Below the pieces are notes generated by a model. It worked only from the letters and a program-made list of their open reading frames with translations, made no database searches and had not been told where the DNA came from. Position numbers and translations under genes: made by a program. From Providencia rettgeri (GTDB lineage Bacteria > Pseudomonadota > Gammaproteobacteria > Enterobacterales > Enterobacteriaceae), in NCBI GenBank assembly GCA_900455085.1, contig UGTZ01000001.1, positions 1,518,501 to 1,582,500 on the forward strand: 64,000 bases of DNA, in the 5' to 3' direction. Below, piece after piece: positions 26,916 to 35,409 of the stretch; positions within the stretch are counted from its first letter, which is position 1; each line of letters opens with the position of its first letter.

Positions 26916-27992
26916 ATGGCTAATTTACGCGTCTTAGTCGTTGGTTGCGGCAATATGGGAGCCTCTCATGCAGAGGCTTACCACCGAATGGAAGGGGTTG
27001 ATATCTGCGGGCTGGTGGCTCGTGGTCATTCAAAAGACATTCTCAATGAACATTTAGGTGGTGAATATGCCACGTTTGATAATTACGAACAGGCATTAAA
27101 AGCAACGCAACCAGATGCGGTTTGCTTAACGACATACCCTGATACTCATGAAGCTTATGCATTGCTAGCACTCAAGGCAGGCTGTCATGTGTTTATTGAA
27201 AAGCCATTAGCCACTACGGTTGAAGGGGCTAAGCGTGTCATTGCTGCGGCTAAACAAGCCCATCGACAAGTGGTGGTAGGTTATATTTTGCGTCATCACC
27301 CATCGTGGCAACAATTCATTCATCTAGCTCATGAGCTGGGTAAGCCATTAGTGATGAGAATGAATTTGAATCAACAAAGCCATGGTCAGATGTGGAATGT
27401 ACACCGTAACTTGATGCAATCACTATCACCGATAGTTGACTGCGGCGTTCATTATTTAGATGTGATGTGCCAAATGACACAAGCTCAACCAGTGAGTGTC
27501 AGCGCTATTGGCGCAAGATTGACCGATGAATTACCAGACAACATGTATAACTATGGTCAATTACAGGTTCGTTTTGATGATGGCTCAGTGGGTTGGTATG
27601 AGGCGGCTTGGGGGCCAATGATCAGCGAAACGGCGTATTTTATCAAAGATGTCATAGGCCCTCGAGGTGCGGTTTCGATAATGGCTCGCCATGGAGAGGG
27701 AAATAGTGATAATGTCGATGGGCACACGCGCACTGACTCTTTACGTATTCACTATGCAGAGCTTGATAAAAACAATGCCTTTAAGCATCCCGACCGTTGG
27801 GTTGACTGCCAAGACGAGCCAGGCCATTTGGCGCTATGCCTAAGTGAACAACGTTATTTTGTTCAAGCGATTACGGAACAATTTTCATTAGAACAGCATT
27901 TACAAGACGCACTCAATAGCTTGCGAATTGTTCTTGCTGCGGATGAAGCTGTGCGTACACAGCGCACCGTGATTTTAGGGAGTGAGTCATGA
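26916..27992 (+). CDS. Gfo/Idh/MocA family oxidoreductase (first)
   Basis: A 358-residue NAD(P)-dependent sugar or cyclitol dehydrogenase. The Rossmann motif is VVGCGNMGASHAEAY at the N-terminus, the catalytic EKP motif is FIEKPLATT near residue 95, and a conserved DCGVHYLDVMC block near 175 carries the substrate-binding Asp/His. The start is the ATG at 26916, with a strong GGAGGGG ribosome site, not the longer upstream frame. It ends in an ATGA overlap with the next gene. Confidence 0.88.
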   Translation: MANLRVLVVGCGNMGASHAEAYHRMEGVDICGLVARGHSKDILNEHLGGEYATFDNYEQALKATQPDAVCLTTYPDTHEAYALLALKAGCHVFIEKPLATTVEGAKRVIAAAKQAHRQVVVGYILRHHPSWQQFIHLAHELGKPLVMRMNLNQQSHGQMWNVHRNLMQSLSPIVDCGVHYLDVMCQMTQAQPVSVSAIGARLTDELPDNMYNYGQLQVRFDDGSVGWYEAAWGPMISETAYFIKDVIGPRGAVSIMARHGEGNSDNVDGHTRTDSLRIHYAELDKNNAFKHPDRWVDCQDEPGHLALCLSEQRYFVQAITEQFSLEQHLQDALNSLRIVLAADEAVRTQRTVILGSES

Positions 27993-29053
27993 AAACAATC
28001 CAAGGCCCCGGAATCTTTTTGGCACAATTTATTGGCGAAAAAGCCCCTTTTAACTCATTAGAAGGCCTCGCTGAATGGGCATCAAGCCTAGGTTTTACCC
28101 ATATCCAAGTGCCAACGATCGACCCACATATCTTTGATTTAGATTTGGCCGCCACAAGCCAAACTTATTGCGATGAGCTGGTTGCCATGTTACAGCAATA
28201 TGGTATTCAGATCAGTGAGTTATCGACCCATATACAAGGCCAATTAATTGCGGTACATCCAGCGTATGACACGGTTTTTGATGGTTTTGCACCAGCGAGT
28301 GTTAGAGGTAATCCTCAAAAGCGCCAGCAGTGGGCGGTAGAGCAACTCATCAAAGCGGCAAAAGCCTCGCAGCACCTAAAGCTAACTACGCACGTGACTT
28401 TCTCAGGCGCGCTGGCGTGGCCTTATTTTTACCCTTGGCCCCCTCACAATGCACAACTGTTTGATGAAGCATTTGCTGAACTTGCGCTGCGTTGGTTGCC
28501 TATTCTGAATGTGTTTGACGAGTGTGGCGTTGATGTGTGTTACGAGTTGCATCCAGGGGAAGACTTACACGATGGCGTGACATTTGAGCGTTTTCTCGGC
28601 CTTGTCGATAACCACCCGCGTTGCCATATTCTCTACGACCCAAGCCATTTATTGCTCCAGCAAATGGATTATCTCGCGTTTATTGATTGCTATCACCAAC
28701 GCATTCGCGCATTTCATGTCAAAGATGCGGAATATTCACCAAATGGCCGTAGCGGTGTCTATGGTGGCTATCAATCATGGGTTGAGCGCGCAGGGCGTTT
28801 TCGTTCGTTAGGGGATGGCCAGATTGATTTTGTCTCTATTTTCAGCAAATTAACCCAGTACGGTTTTTCCGGTATCGCCACAATGGAATGGGAGTGTTGC
28901 CTTAAATCTCCAGATGTCGGGGCGAAAGAGGGAGCTGATTTTATCGCCAATCATATTATTCCAGCGGTTGATCATGCCTTTGATGATTTTGCAGCGGTAG
29001 ATACTAATCTTCAACAAATCAGAGCGTTACTTGGGATCGTGAGTGATAAATAA
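27989..29053 (+). CDS. TIM-barrel sugar phosphate isomerase/epimerase
   Basis: A 354-residue AP-endonuclease-2-type TIM barrel, the fold of IolE, xylose isomerase-like epimerases and 3-keto-sugar enzymes. Metal-ligand segments are visible: CYELHPGED (Glu/His) near 180, ILYDPSHLL (Asp/His) near 213, FHVKDAEY (His/Asp) near 245 and ATMEWECC (Glu) near 304. It overlaps the preceding dehydrogenase by ATGA and precedes the second dehydrogenase by 11 bases. A dehydrogenase pair flanking such a barrel suggests an oxidation-epimerisation-reduction path for a sugar. Confidence 0.87.
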   Translation: MKTIQGPGIFLAQFIGEKAPFNSLEGLAEWASSLGFTHIQVPTIDPHIFDLDLAATSQTYCDELVAMLQQYGIQISELSTHIQGQLIAVHPAYDTVFDGFAPASVRGNPQKRQQWAVEQLIKAAKASQHLKLTTHVTFSGALAWPYFYPWPPHNAQLFDEAFAELALRWLPILNVFDECGVDVCYELHPGEDLHDGVTFERFLGLVDNHPRCHILYDPSHLLLQQMDYLAFIDCYHQRIRAFHVKDAEYSPNGRSGVYGGYQSWVERAGRFRSLGDGQIDFVSIFSKLTQYGFSGIATMEWECCLKSPDVGAKEGADFIANHIIPAVDHAFDDFAAVDTNLQQIRALLGIVSDK

Positions 29054-29064
29054 AGGATAAGGCG

Positions 29065-30204
29065 ATGAGACTAAAGCTGGGAATGGTTGGAGGTGGGGAA
29101 GGTGCATTTATTGGTGCAGTGCATCGATTAGCGGCTCGTATGGATGATGAGTTTGAGTTAGTCACAGGCGCATTTTCTTCGAACGAGCAAAATTGTCAAC
29201 GTACAGGGCAACGGCTGCACCTTGCGCCTGAACGATGCTACGCTAGCTATCAGCAAATGGCGCAAAGCGAGGCGGCACGTGGTAATGGCATTGATGTGGT
29301 TGCGATTGTCACGCCTAATCACTTGCATGCCCCTATTGCCGTTGAATTTTTGCGCTCAGGTATCGACGTGATCTGTGATAAGCCATTGTGTACATCATAC
29401 TCAGAAGCTTTGCAGCTTGCCGATGTTGTGAGAGAAACGGGTAGGCAACTGATTCTCACGCATAATTACAGTGCTTATCCGCTAATTCGCGAAGCGCGCA
29501 GCCGGATATTAGCAGGGGAACTAGGCGAAATTCGTTATATTGAAGTGGAGTATTTGCAGCAATGGCTAGCAACACGATTAGAGGAAACTGAAAACAAGCA
29601 AGCGAGTTGGCGTACCGATCCACAAAAAGCGGGAGCGGGCTGTATCGGCGATATCGGTACTCATGCGTGGCAGTTAGCTTCATTTGTCACAGGGATGTTG
29701 CCAGAGGCCATTTGTGCGGAACTCACATCAATGATCCCTGAAAGAGTGCTAGATGATGATGTGCGTGTGCAAATGCGTTATCACAACGGAGCAAAAGGGC
29801 GTCTATGGGCGAGCCAAGTGGCCTGTGGTGAAGAAAACGGGCTGCGACTACGCATATATGGCAGCCAAGGGAGTCTTTCATTTTCCCAAGAAAATCCTAA
29901 CCAGTTATGGTTAAAACCGTTTGATTCGCCAATGTATTGTGTGACACGGGGATCAATGTCTCAATGGGAGGAAAACCGTGCGATGTCAAGGGTTCCAGCC
30001 GGGCATCCCGAAGGATATTTAGAGGGTTTTGCTCAGGTTTATCGTGAGGCGGCAACTCGTTTACGCGAGGGAAGCGGTGCATCACCGTTATTACCAGGTA
30101 TTGAAACTGGCCTACAGGGGATGGCATTTATTGATGCCGCAAAACGTAGCCATGATAGCTGCGGTCAATGGATTGATTTTACGCAATATCGTTGCTCATC
30201 ATAA
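29065..30204 (+). CDS. Gfo/Idh/MocA family oxidoreductase (second)
   Basis: A 379-residue dehydrogenase of a Gfo/Idh/MocA subgroup distinct from its neighbour: the nucleotide motif is GMVGGGEGAFIGAVHRLAAR, the catalytic motif CDKPLCTS lies near residue 112, and the GDIGTHAWQLA substrate block near 193. Such enzymes oxidise or reduce a sugar hydroxyl at C3 or another ring position with NAD(P). It ends the operon; the two hairpins downstream separate it from the SMR gene. Confidence 0.87.
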   Translation: MRLKLGMVGGGEGAFIGAVHRLAARMDDEFELVTGAFSSNEQNCQRTGQRLHLAPERCYASYQQMAQSEAARGNGIDVVAIVTPNHLHAPIAVEFLRSGIDVICDKPLCTSYSEALQLADVVRETGRQLILTHNYSAYPLIREARSRILAGELGEIRYIEVEYLQQWLATRLEETENKQASWRTDPQKAGAGCIGDIGTHAWQLASFVTGMLPEAICAELTSMIPERVLDDDVRVQMRYHNGAKGRLWASQVACGEENGLRLRIYGSQGSLSFSQENPNQLWLKPFDSPMYCVTRGSMSQWEENRAMSRVPAGHPEGYLEGFAQVYREAATRLREGSGASPLLPGIETGLQGMAFIDAAKRSHDSCGQWIDFTQYRCSS

Positions 30205-30374
30205 TCTCTGCGATGGATGGTCTGAGGTTAATGAGTTGGTATAATCTATAACCTTTATGAAATATATTTCGGCACAGAGGCTGTAATAATGATTTTTTCT
30301 TTGTAATACGGATAAGCAAAAGCGACGAGGGGGAGTGAGCCGGAAAGCTATACTGCTTGATAGAATCAGTTAAA

Positions 30375-30423
30375 AGGAGAGGATACCTCTCCTAGTGATG
30401 TTACACCACCAGCGTGGTGTAAC
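30375..30423. terminator. Two tandem hairpins between converging genes
   Basis: aggagagg-ata-cctctcct (30375-30393) is a perfect 8-bp stem, and gttacacca/tggtgtaac (30400-30423) a perfect 9-bp stem. Neither has a long T-run on either strand, so they may be inefficient terminators or mRNA 3'-end barriers between the sugar operon and the minus-strand SMR gene. Confidence 0.4.
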
Positions 30424-30511
30424 AAAAAATGTTTCAATGTCGGTATGTATCTTGTTACGTGTGCAACTTAATGTCGTTATTTAATCCATTCTTGTTGAAT
30501 AATTTCGACAC

Positions 30512-30847
30512 TCAATGAGTAATTGATTTAGAGAACAGCTGGATAATAACAATTCCCAGCGCAATGCATGCTAGACCAATTAATGCTGGAAAATCAAGTT
30601 TCTGTTTATAAACAAAAAATGATAATGCTGAAACAAGAAATATTCCCGCTCCAGCCCATATCGCATAGGCGATACCAATATTCATACTTTTTACAACTTG
30701 GGATAATCCATAAAAAGAAATGGCATAACCAATAACGACAATAATACTGGGTACTAACTTAGTAAACCCATCAGACGCCTTCATCATGGTTGTCGCGGTT
30801 GTTTCAGCTATGATAGACACCATTAAGATTGCGTACACTTTCAGCAT
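30512..30847 (-). CDS. Small multidrug resistance (SMR) family transporter
   Basis: A 111-residue, four-helix proton antiporter. The key acidic residue Glu14-equivalent lies in SIIAETTATTMMKAS, and the central motif SMNIGIAYAIWAGAGI is the SMR signature, close to EmrE (110 aa). EmrE-like proteins export quaternary cations and function as antiparallel dimers. It sits 87 bases after the HdeD-papain fusion gene on the same strand. It could export a toxic cation; the substrate is not readable. Confidence 0.9.
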   Translation of the reverse strand: MLKVYAILMVSIIAETTATTMMKASDGFTKLVPSIIVVIGYAISFYGLSQVVKSMNIGIAYAIWAGAGIFLVSALSFFVYKQKLDFPALIGLACIALGIVIIQLFSKSITH

Positions 30848-30934
30848 AAAAACCTCTTTAACTTATTTAGCAAACATTCCAAAATGACAATTTTAAACTA
30901 TGTTTGAGATAAAAATGTCTAATGGCTATGAAAC

Positions 30935-32239
30935 TCAACGCCTAAGTAAGCGTTTATACCAAGGGACTGGAACTGGGTGTACAATAGCCCGCAAAGCACG
31001 TGCATAATCCATAATTAATCCAGGGGTCCATGCCATCATCAGTGCACGCCGACGAATTTGAGCCGCAATCCATAACTCTGGCATGCAAAGTACATTTAAA
31101 ATCCCGATAAAATCACTTCTCTTTTGCATAGACAAAACACCATCTAATGCAGCCTCCAAACCATATGCAACACTGCTGGAGCAGTTTTGGTATGTTAGGT
31201 TATAAATAGGATATTGGCGATATTTTTCCCAAAAACTCAATAAAGAAGCATAGTTATAAACATTGAAAACAATCTGTCTGTCAGATTCACACCATTCGGA
31301 TGCTTCAGTTTGATAATTAGGCAAGAAACGCCCCGGAACATTATTATCAGCGGTTGCTTTTAGTAGCCTGAAAAACTCTGATGGAGAACGATCAATATCT
31401 TCTTCAGGGTACAAGCTGATATAGAGGTGCGGGTAGAGTTCTAGAGATGCATGCCCCGTCGAGATTACTCCTTCAGAATCAACAGCCGCAATATAACGAT
31501 TAATAATTGGCCGTGGTACAGGGCGTTGGTTTGCGGAGCCTTCGGGGGTCCAGATATGAACAGTCAAAATAGTATCTTGTTCAGTTTCTCTACTTATAGT
31601 GGAAGATTGTGGGGTCTCTGTTATGGGTCGCATTGCCCCTTTTTTCTTAAACGACACAGGTAAAGGACGCATCAGTTCAAATATGGATGTTCCTCGTTGG
31701 ATATGACGGGCTCGAAATGCTAACTTCAGGCATCCAAATCCACTTCCTATCATCAAAAAACCGATAAAAAAAGAAATTGTTGCTTGGTGATGGGTAAACA
31801 GAAAAAAGGCAAACAGCATTTCAATTACGCCCCATAATAGGATTAATTGCCATCCAGGAAAACGTACGATCCAAGCTGATGCAACAACAAATAATCCGGT
31901 AATAAAAAAAACAAAACCGAACATTGCTGACAATAATACATTGCTATATGTTTGATTAATCAAGATAACCAATGCACAGAACAAAAATAGACCACCTTTA
32001 AAGAAAAGTATCGTTTTTTGTGTTCCAATTCCGCTTGAAGCGACACTTAATGTGATCAGACTTTCAAGTAACAATAGAATACCAAACAAATGTATTGGAA
32101 AAAAAAGAATACCATCAACACCATCGATGAAAATAAATATACCAATAAAACACCAAAGGAGCCCAATCCCCCAGAGGTAATGTGCTTTTCCTCTGATAAA
32201 TTCGGCACCGAAAAGTAATAATGCAATTTGTAGCATCAC
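30935..32239 (-). CDS. HdeD-like membrane protein with C-terminal papain-like domain
   Basis: A 434-residue protein in two parts. The first ~190 residues hold about six hydrophobic helices of the HdeD/DUF308 type (acid-resistance membrane protein family). The C-terminal ~170 residues are soluble and contain TGHASLELYPHLYISLYP (His in a GHAS motif) and, later, LTYQNCSSSVAYGLEAALDG (Cys in an NCSS motif). His preceding Cys is the circularly permuted NlpC/P60 (LRAT/YiiX) order, so this is probably a papain-fold hydrolase or lipid transferase tethered to the membrane. Start is MM at 32239; the MASE1 gene ends 24 bases upstream, so the two are likely co-transcribed. Confidence 0.7.
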   Translation of the reverse strand: MMLQIALLLFGAEFIRGKAHYLWGIGLLWCFIGIFIFIDGVDGILFFPIHLFGILLLLESLITLSVASSGIGTQKTILFFKGGLFLFCALVILINQTYSNVLLSAMFGFVFFITGLFVVASAWIVRFPGWQLILLWGVIEMLFAFFLFTHHQATISFFIGFLMIGSGFGCLKLAFRARHIQRGTSIFELMRPLPVSFKKKGAMRPITETPQSSTISRETEQDTILTVHIWTPEGSANQRPVPRPIINRYIAAVDSEGVISTGHASLELYPHLYISLYPEEDIDRSPSEFFRLLKATADNNVPGRFLPNYQTEASEWCESDRQIVFNVYNYASLLSFWEKYRQYPIYNLTYQNCSSSVAYGLEAALDGVLSMQKRSDFIGILNVLCMPELWIAAQIRRRALMMAWTPGLIMDYARALRAIVHPVPVPWYKRLLRR

Positions 32240-32263
32240 TTATCCTTTGTTATTACATCAATT

Positions 32264-33538
32264 TTAGGATACTTCACCTAAAATAAACCAATTCCCAACA
32301 ATCATTACTGGCTTGTTATGACTAAAAATAACACTTCCACGATCTTCTATATTCCACCAACGACCTTCTTTATCTTTCAGACAAAAGGTTATTATTGGAA
32401 GAGTGGTTTGAGCTTGCTCTTGTTCCCAATGTCGAGCGAGTTTTTCTCGGTCGTCAGGATGAATAGATTCCATAATTTGCCTTAGATCGGAAAGGGTTGT
32501 TAAATCAGCCTTCGGATATGAACAATCTGTATTTCCCCATTCTATAGCACCATTATCTAGATTAAGTTGATATACTAGGTGCTGCGGTTTATAAGCTCCT
32601 TGTGTGTCATCAATACTATGAGTACTTCGAGCGACAACTCGTAAAAAAACCATTAATAATGATATTACGGTCAAATACCCCTGTATTAACCACAGTGACT
32701 CATGGCGAAATAGGCCATGAAGATAAAAAGGCCCGTGCTGATTACGAGTGTAATAGATTGTAATAGTGGCAAGTATTAATAGTGCTATTGATCCCCCTCT
32801 GTTTACCCACAGCATAGACAGGGTAACAGCAAGCAAAATAGGGATACAGAGTAGCGATAATTTAGCAGTATTACGATGATGATAAAAATAGGAATGGTAT
32901 ATCTGTATCGCAGTATCATTGAATATTAATATAGTGCTAATAATAAGAAGAATAAAAACAATACTTCCCCAAACTATATTAATTTTGAAAGAAGGCACCA
33001 CCCTTTTGAAATGGGTATTAATTAGCCCCATAATCACTGTTGTGGCAAAGATGTTGCCAGTAATATCAGCAATAAAACCATCCCAAAAAATATCATTAAG
33101 TGATGTATTATCAAGCCAATACAAACTGATAGAAAATAGAACTGCATCTGCAAAACTGACAATTATTGTTGCCGATAGCCATAACAATATTAGTTGCAGA
33201 TCATCTCCTCGTTGAGCATACCTACGGACAATCCAAGCAATAGCAATACAAGAAAGTACTGCCAGAGCGGCGTATATAAGTGAAAGGGTGATTTGCTCAC
33301 TATCAAAGCCATTCAGAATTAAGTTTAATACAATGAAGCCAATCAGTAATGGTAGCCATTGGCGTTTGTGCATACATAAAAAAGCGGTTGTTGCGACCCC
33401 CGCAGGAAACCAAACAACAGAAATATCTGAGTTCTCTGGTGTCAGTATTTCGGAGATTTCACCTGTTACGTAATAAAGTAATAGCCATCCTATTATTACG
33501 ATTAACGTAGTCTTATTTGATAGTAAAGATGTTTTCAT
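32264..33538 (-). CDS. MASE1-PAS membrane sensor-like protein without output domain
   Basis: A 424-residue protein. The N-terminal ~290 residues are eight to ten membrane helices of the MASE1 integral sensor type (ISVVWFPAGVATTAF near 38, and GNIFATTVIMGL near 162). A single PAS_3-like domain (about 320-420) follows, with SIHPDDREKLARHWEQ and WWNIEDRG. The usual GGDEF/EAL or kinase output is absent and the protein ends after the PAS fold, so it may signal to a partner or be truncated. It starts at ATG 33538 and precedes the HdeD-papain gene by 24 bases. Confidence 0.72.
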   Translation of the reverse strand: MKTSLLSNKTTLIVIIGWLLLYYVTGEISEILTPENSDISVVWFPAGVATTAFLCMHKRQWLPLLIGFIVLNLILNGFDSEQITLSLIYAALAVLSCIAIAWIVRRYAQRGDDLQLILLWLSATIIVSFADAVLFSISLYWLDNTSLNDIFWDGFIADITGNIFATTVIMGLINTHFKRVVPSFKINIVWGSIVFILLIISTILIFNDTAIQIYHSYFYHHRNTAKLSLLCIPILLAVTLSMLWVNRGGSIALLILATITIYYTRNQHGPFYLHGLFRHESLWLIQGYLTVISLLMVFLRVVARSTHSIDDTQGAYKPQHLVYQLNLDNGAIEWGNTDCSYPKADLTTLSDLRQIMESIHPDDREKLARHWEQEQAQTTLPIITFCLKDKEGRWWNIEDRGSVIFSHNKPVMIVGNWFILGEVS

Positions 33539-33890
33539 AGTTTATTTCAGGTTATGCATCATAAAGTTATGTTTGGCCTTATCTTAATGCGAAAAGGTCT
33601 ACATCATTTCTCTTTTCAAAAAATATCAAAATGATATCTTGAGGTATAGCTATTATTATATTTTTTCCTGTATTTTTAGACACTTTTTATTTTATTCTGA
33701 GTTCGGCGCTGTAGGTACTTCAATGAACATTACGCGTCTAGAAAAAGCCAATAGCGCACCTAATCTGAATTTCTTAAAAAGAAAAACACGGCTTGTTGTT
33801 TTCATAGACAGCTATTCGTGAAAGATACCCACGTTATATAAAGCAGTAGCCGAGCAATAATGGCAAAAATTGAGCGTGTCCACCACAATT
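33539..33890. other. Intergenic stretch with no supported gene
   Basis: A 60-codon plus-strand frame at 33639-33821 has no recognisable motif and I do not call it. The part next to 33538 should carry the promoter for the MASE1 operon. Otherwise nothing is seen. Confidence 0.3.
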
Positions 33891-33920
33891 AAAAATAGCT
33901 AACAAGAGTTAGCTATTTTT
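33891..33920. terminator. Bidirectional rho-independent terminator
   Basis: aaaaatagctaac-aaga-gttagctattttt is a perfect 13-bp inverted repeat with T-runs on both strands. On the minus strand it ends the porin-like gene at 33955. Confidence 0.85.
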
Positions 33921-33954
33921 GAGACAATACCAATGAGATAACACTATAAAAATA

Positions 33955-34641
33955 CTAAAATAAGTATCTGACACCAAATACAACTTCTTGAGATTTAAGG
34001 TGTGCTTTCATTTGCTCGTCTTGTAAGCCTCGAGCATTAGCAAATCGGTTCATGCCACTTTCGATTTTACCTAGATCCACATAACGGTAGCTTAAGTCAA
34101 AATTGAGTTTATTAATAGGTTCATAGCTGACGCCGCCACCGAGAGAATATACCAAGTTTGTATCAGTGTTACTTGCGTATTGACGTGAAACATTTCCTTG
34201 CCATCCAGACGATTTTACTTTTGCGATACCAACACCAACGGTTCCATAAATAGAAACTCCCTGATGAATTTCATAATCACGGTAAGCATTTAGCATTAAT
34301 CGTTGGGACTCTGTTTTATGGTGATTCAAGCTGGTCGGAAAAGTGGTTGATCCACTTGTATATTCTGCCTTTTTATTGAAAGTATATTCTGCTTCTGTAC
34401 GCCAACCATTACCAAATTGATAGCCAGCAGCTAAAGAGCCATTATAAAAATCATCTTTATCATCACCCGAGACAAATTGACCAATACCAGGTCTACTACT
34501 GGTATCCATATTATCTGCTTTTTGCCATACCTTCGAGAGCCTTGCAGCACCATAATAGCCCTCATCATTCGTAGAGGCTAAGGCATTTCCAGCTGCACTT
34601 CCAAATACAGCAATTACTAATAATAAGTGTAATTTAGTCAT
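33955..34641 (-). CDS. Opacity/OmpA-like small outer-membrane beta-barrel
   Basis: A 228-residue outer-membrane protein: a signal peptide ending near ALA, a GYYGAARL first strand, alternating polar/aromatic strands, GYQFGNGWRTEAEYTF and LSYRYVDLGKI, and the required C-terminal Phe (VRYLF). The pattern fits the 8-stranded opacity-type porin/OMP_b-brl family (for example Opa, Omp25). Likely adhesion or surface protection; specific role unknown. It is monocistronic and has its own terminator. Confidence 0.8.
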   Translation of the reverse strand: MTKLHLLLVIAVFGSAAGNALASTNDEGYYGAARLSKVWQKADNMDTSSRPGIGQFVSGDDKDDFYNGSLAAGYQFGNGWRTEAEYTFNKKAEYTSGSTTFPTSLNHHKTESQRLMLNAYRDYEIHQGVSIYGTVGVGIAKVKSSGWQGNVSRQYASNTDTNLVYSLGGGVSYEPINKLNFDLSYRYVDLGKIESGMNRFANARGLQDEQMKAHLKSQEVVFGVRYLF

Positions 34642-35009
34642 GTTATAGTTTCCTTTGTGTATTATATTGAGATGGGATTATTGCAGGTAGTGGTTATTAG
34701 TAAAGGGGAGTTATTTGATTGATATGTTCAATTTATTTCAACAAAATGATATAGATGTTACTTGGATTACCGCATTCTTCATGAAATGAGCATTTCATCT
34801 TCTAATTAATGCTTCATATTGCTAAGATTTTTTTATCCTTAAAAGATATAAAACTTGCCGTTCTTTTTTGCTGGCGGGGTTGAACCCGTGTCCGTAATTT
34901 TTTAATTGGTTGATTATTAAAGGGTATCTTTACTAAGCTTCAATCATGTGCACTTGGCGTGCACATGGAGGTCATTGTGTAAGTACTTTGGAGGTATTTT
35001 ACATTCAGT
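34642..35009. other. AT-rich intergenic stretch holding the tmRNA-like fragment
   Basis: The first part should hold the promoter of the porin-like gene. From 34870 a tmRNA 3'-end-like fragment is described separately. No other gene is seen; the strand around 34948-34966 shows the small hairpin gtgcac-ttggc-gtgcac. Confidence 0.3.
34870..34894 (-). other. ssrA (tmRNA) 3'-end-like fragment, candidate integration scar
   Basis: Read on the minus strand the fragment contains GGACACGGGTTCAACCCC followed by GCCAGC, very close to the T-arm and 3' end of enterobacterial tmRNA (typical end GGACGCGGGTTCAACTCCCGCCAGC). No other tmRNA part (tag region, 5' end) is present nearby. Islands and prophages using ssrA as attB leave such 3'-end copies as attL/attR, so this may mark one end of the accessory block. 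Alternative: chance resemblance or a tRNA T-arm remnant. Confidence 0.45.
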
Positions 35010-35243
35010 TTATACGGCTTGATTTATAGAGAAAATATTCATAAATTCTTTTTTTAGCTGAATAGCTATTTCTCTATAATCAATTTCATTATTTTTACTA
35101 TTCTTATGCATAAATAAACGTTTATCTCTCATTATATCTGAAAAGTAGAAATCTATTTTTTCTCTAATAAGAAGCTCACATAAATATGTTTTTGATGTAT
35201 CTAAAACTTGGACTGGTTCAACTTCGAGCAATGATGTGCACAC
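35010..35243 (-). CDS. Hypothetical 77-aa ORF
   Basis: An unrecognised 77-residue frame (YLCELLIREKIDFYFSDIM.. , ending NIFSINQAV), charged and AT-rich like the neighbouring glycosyltransferases. It starts with ATG but I see no good ribosome site and no relatives. It may be the tail of a lost gene in the LPS/surface polysaccharide block. Confidence 0.3.
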   Translation of the reverse strand: MCTSLLEVEPVQVLDTSKTYLCELLIREKIDFYFSDIMRDKRLFMHKNSKNNEIDYREIAIQLKKEFMNIFSINQAV

Positions 35244-35409
35244 TTATACCTATTCAGGGAATACGGAAACTTAGGTTTAGGAACAGCTTTGGTAGTAACA
35301 AACGCCTATATCATGCTGATGGGGCGGTATCGAGTTAGTTAAAACTAATAACTACAGAGATACATTATTGTTTGGCTTTCTATTTTTTAATTGTGAAAGC
35401 CAAATATTA

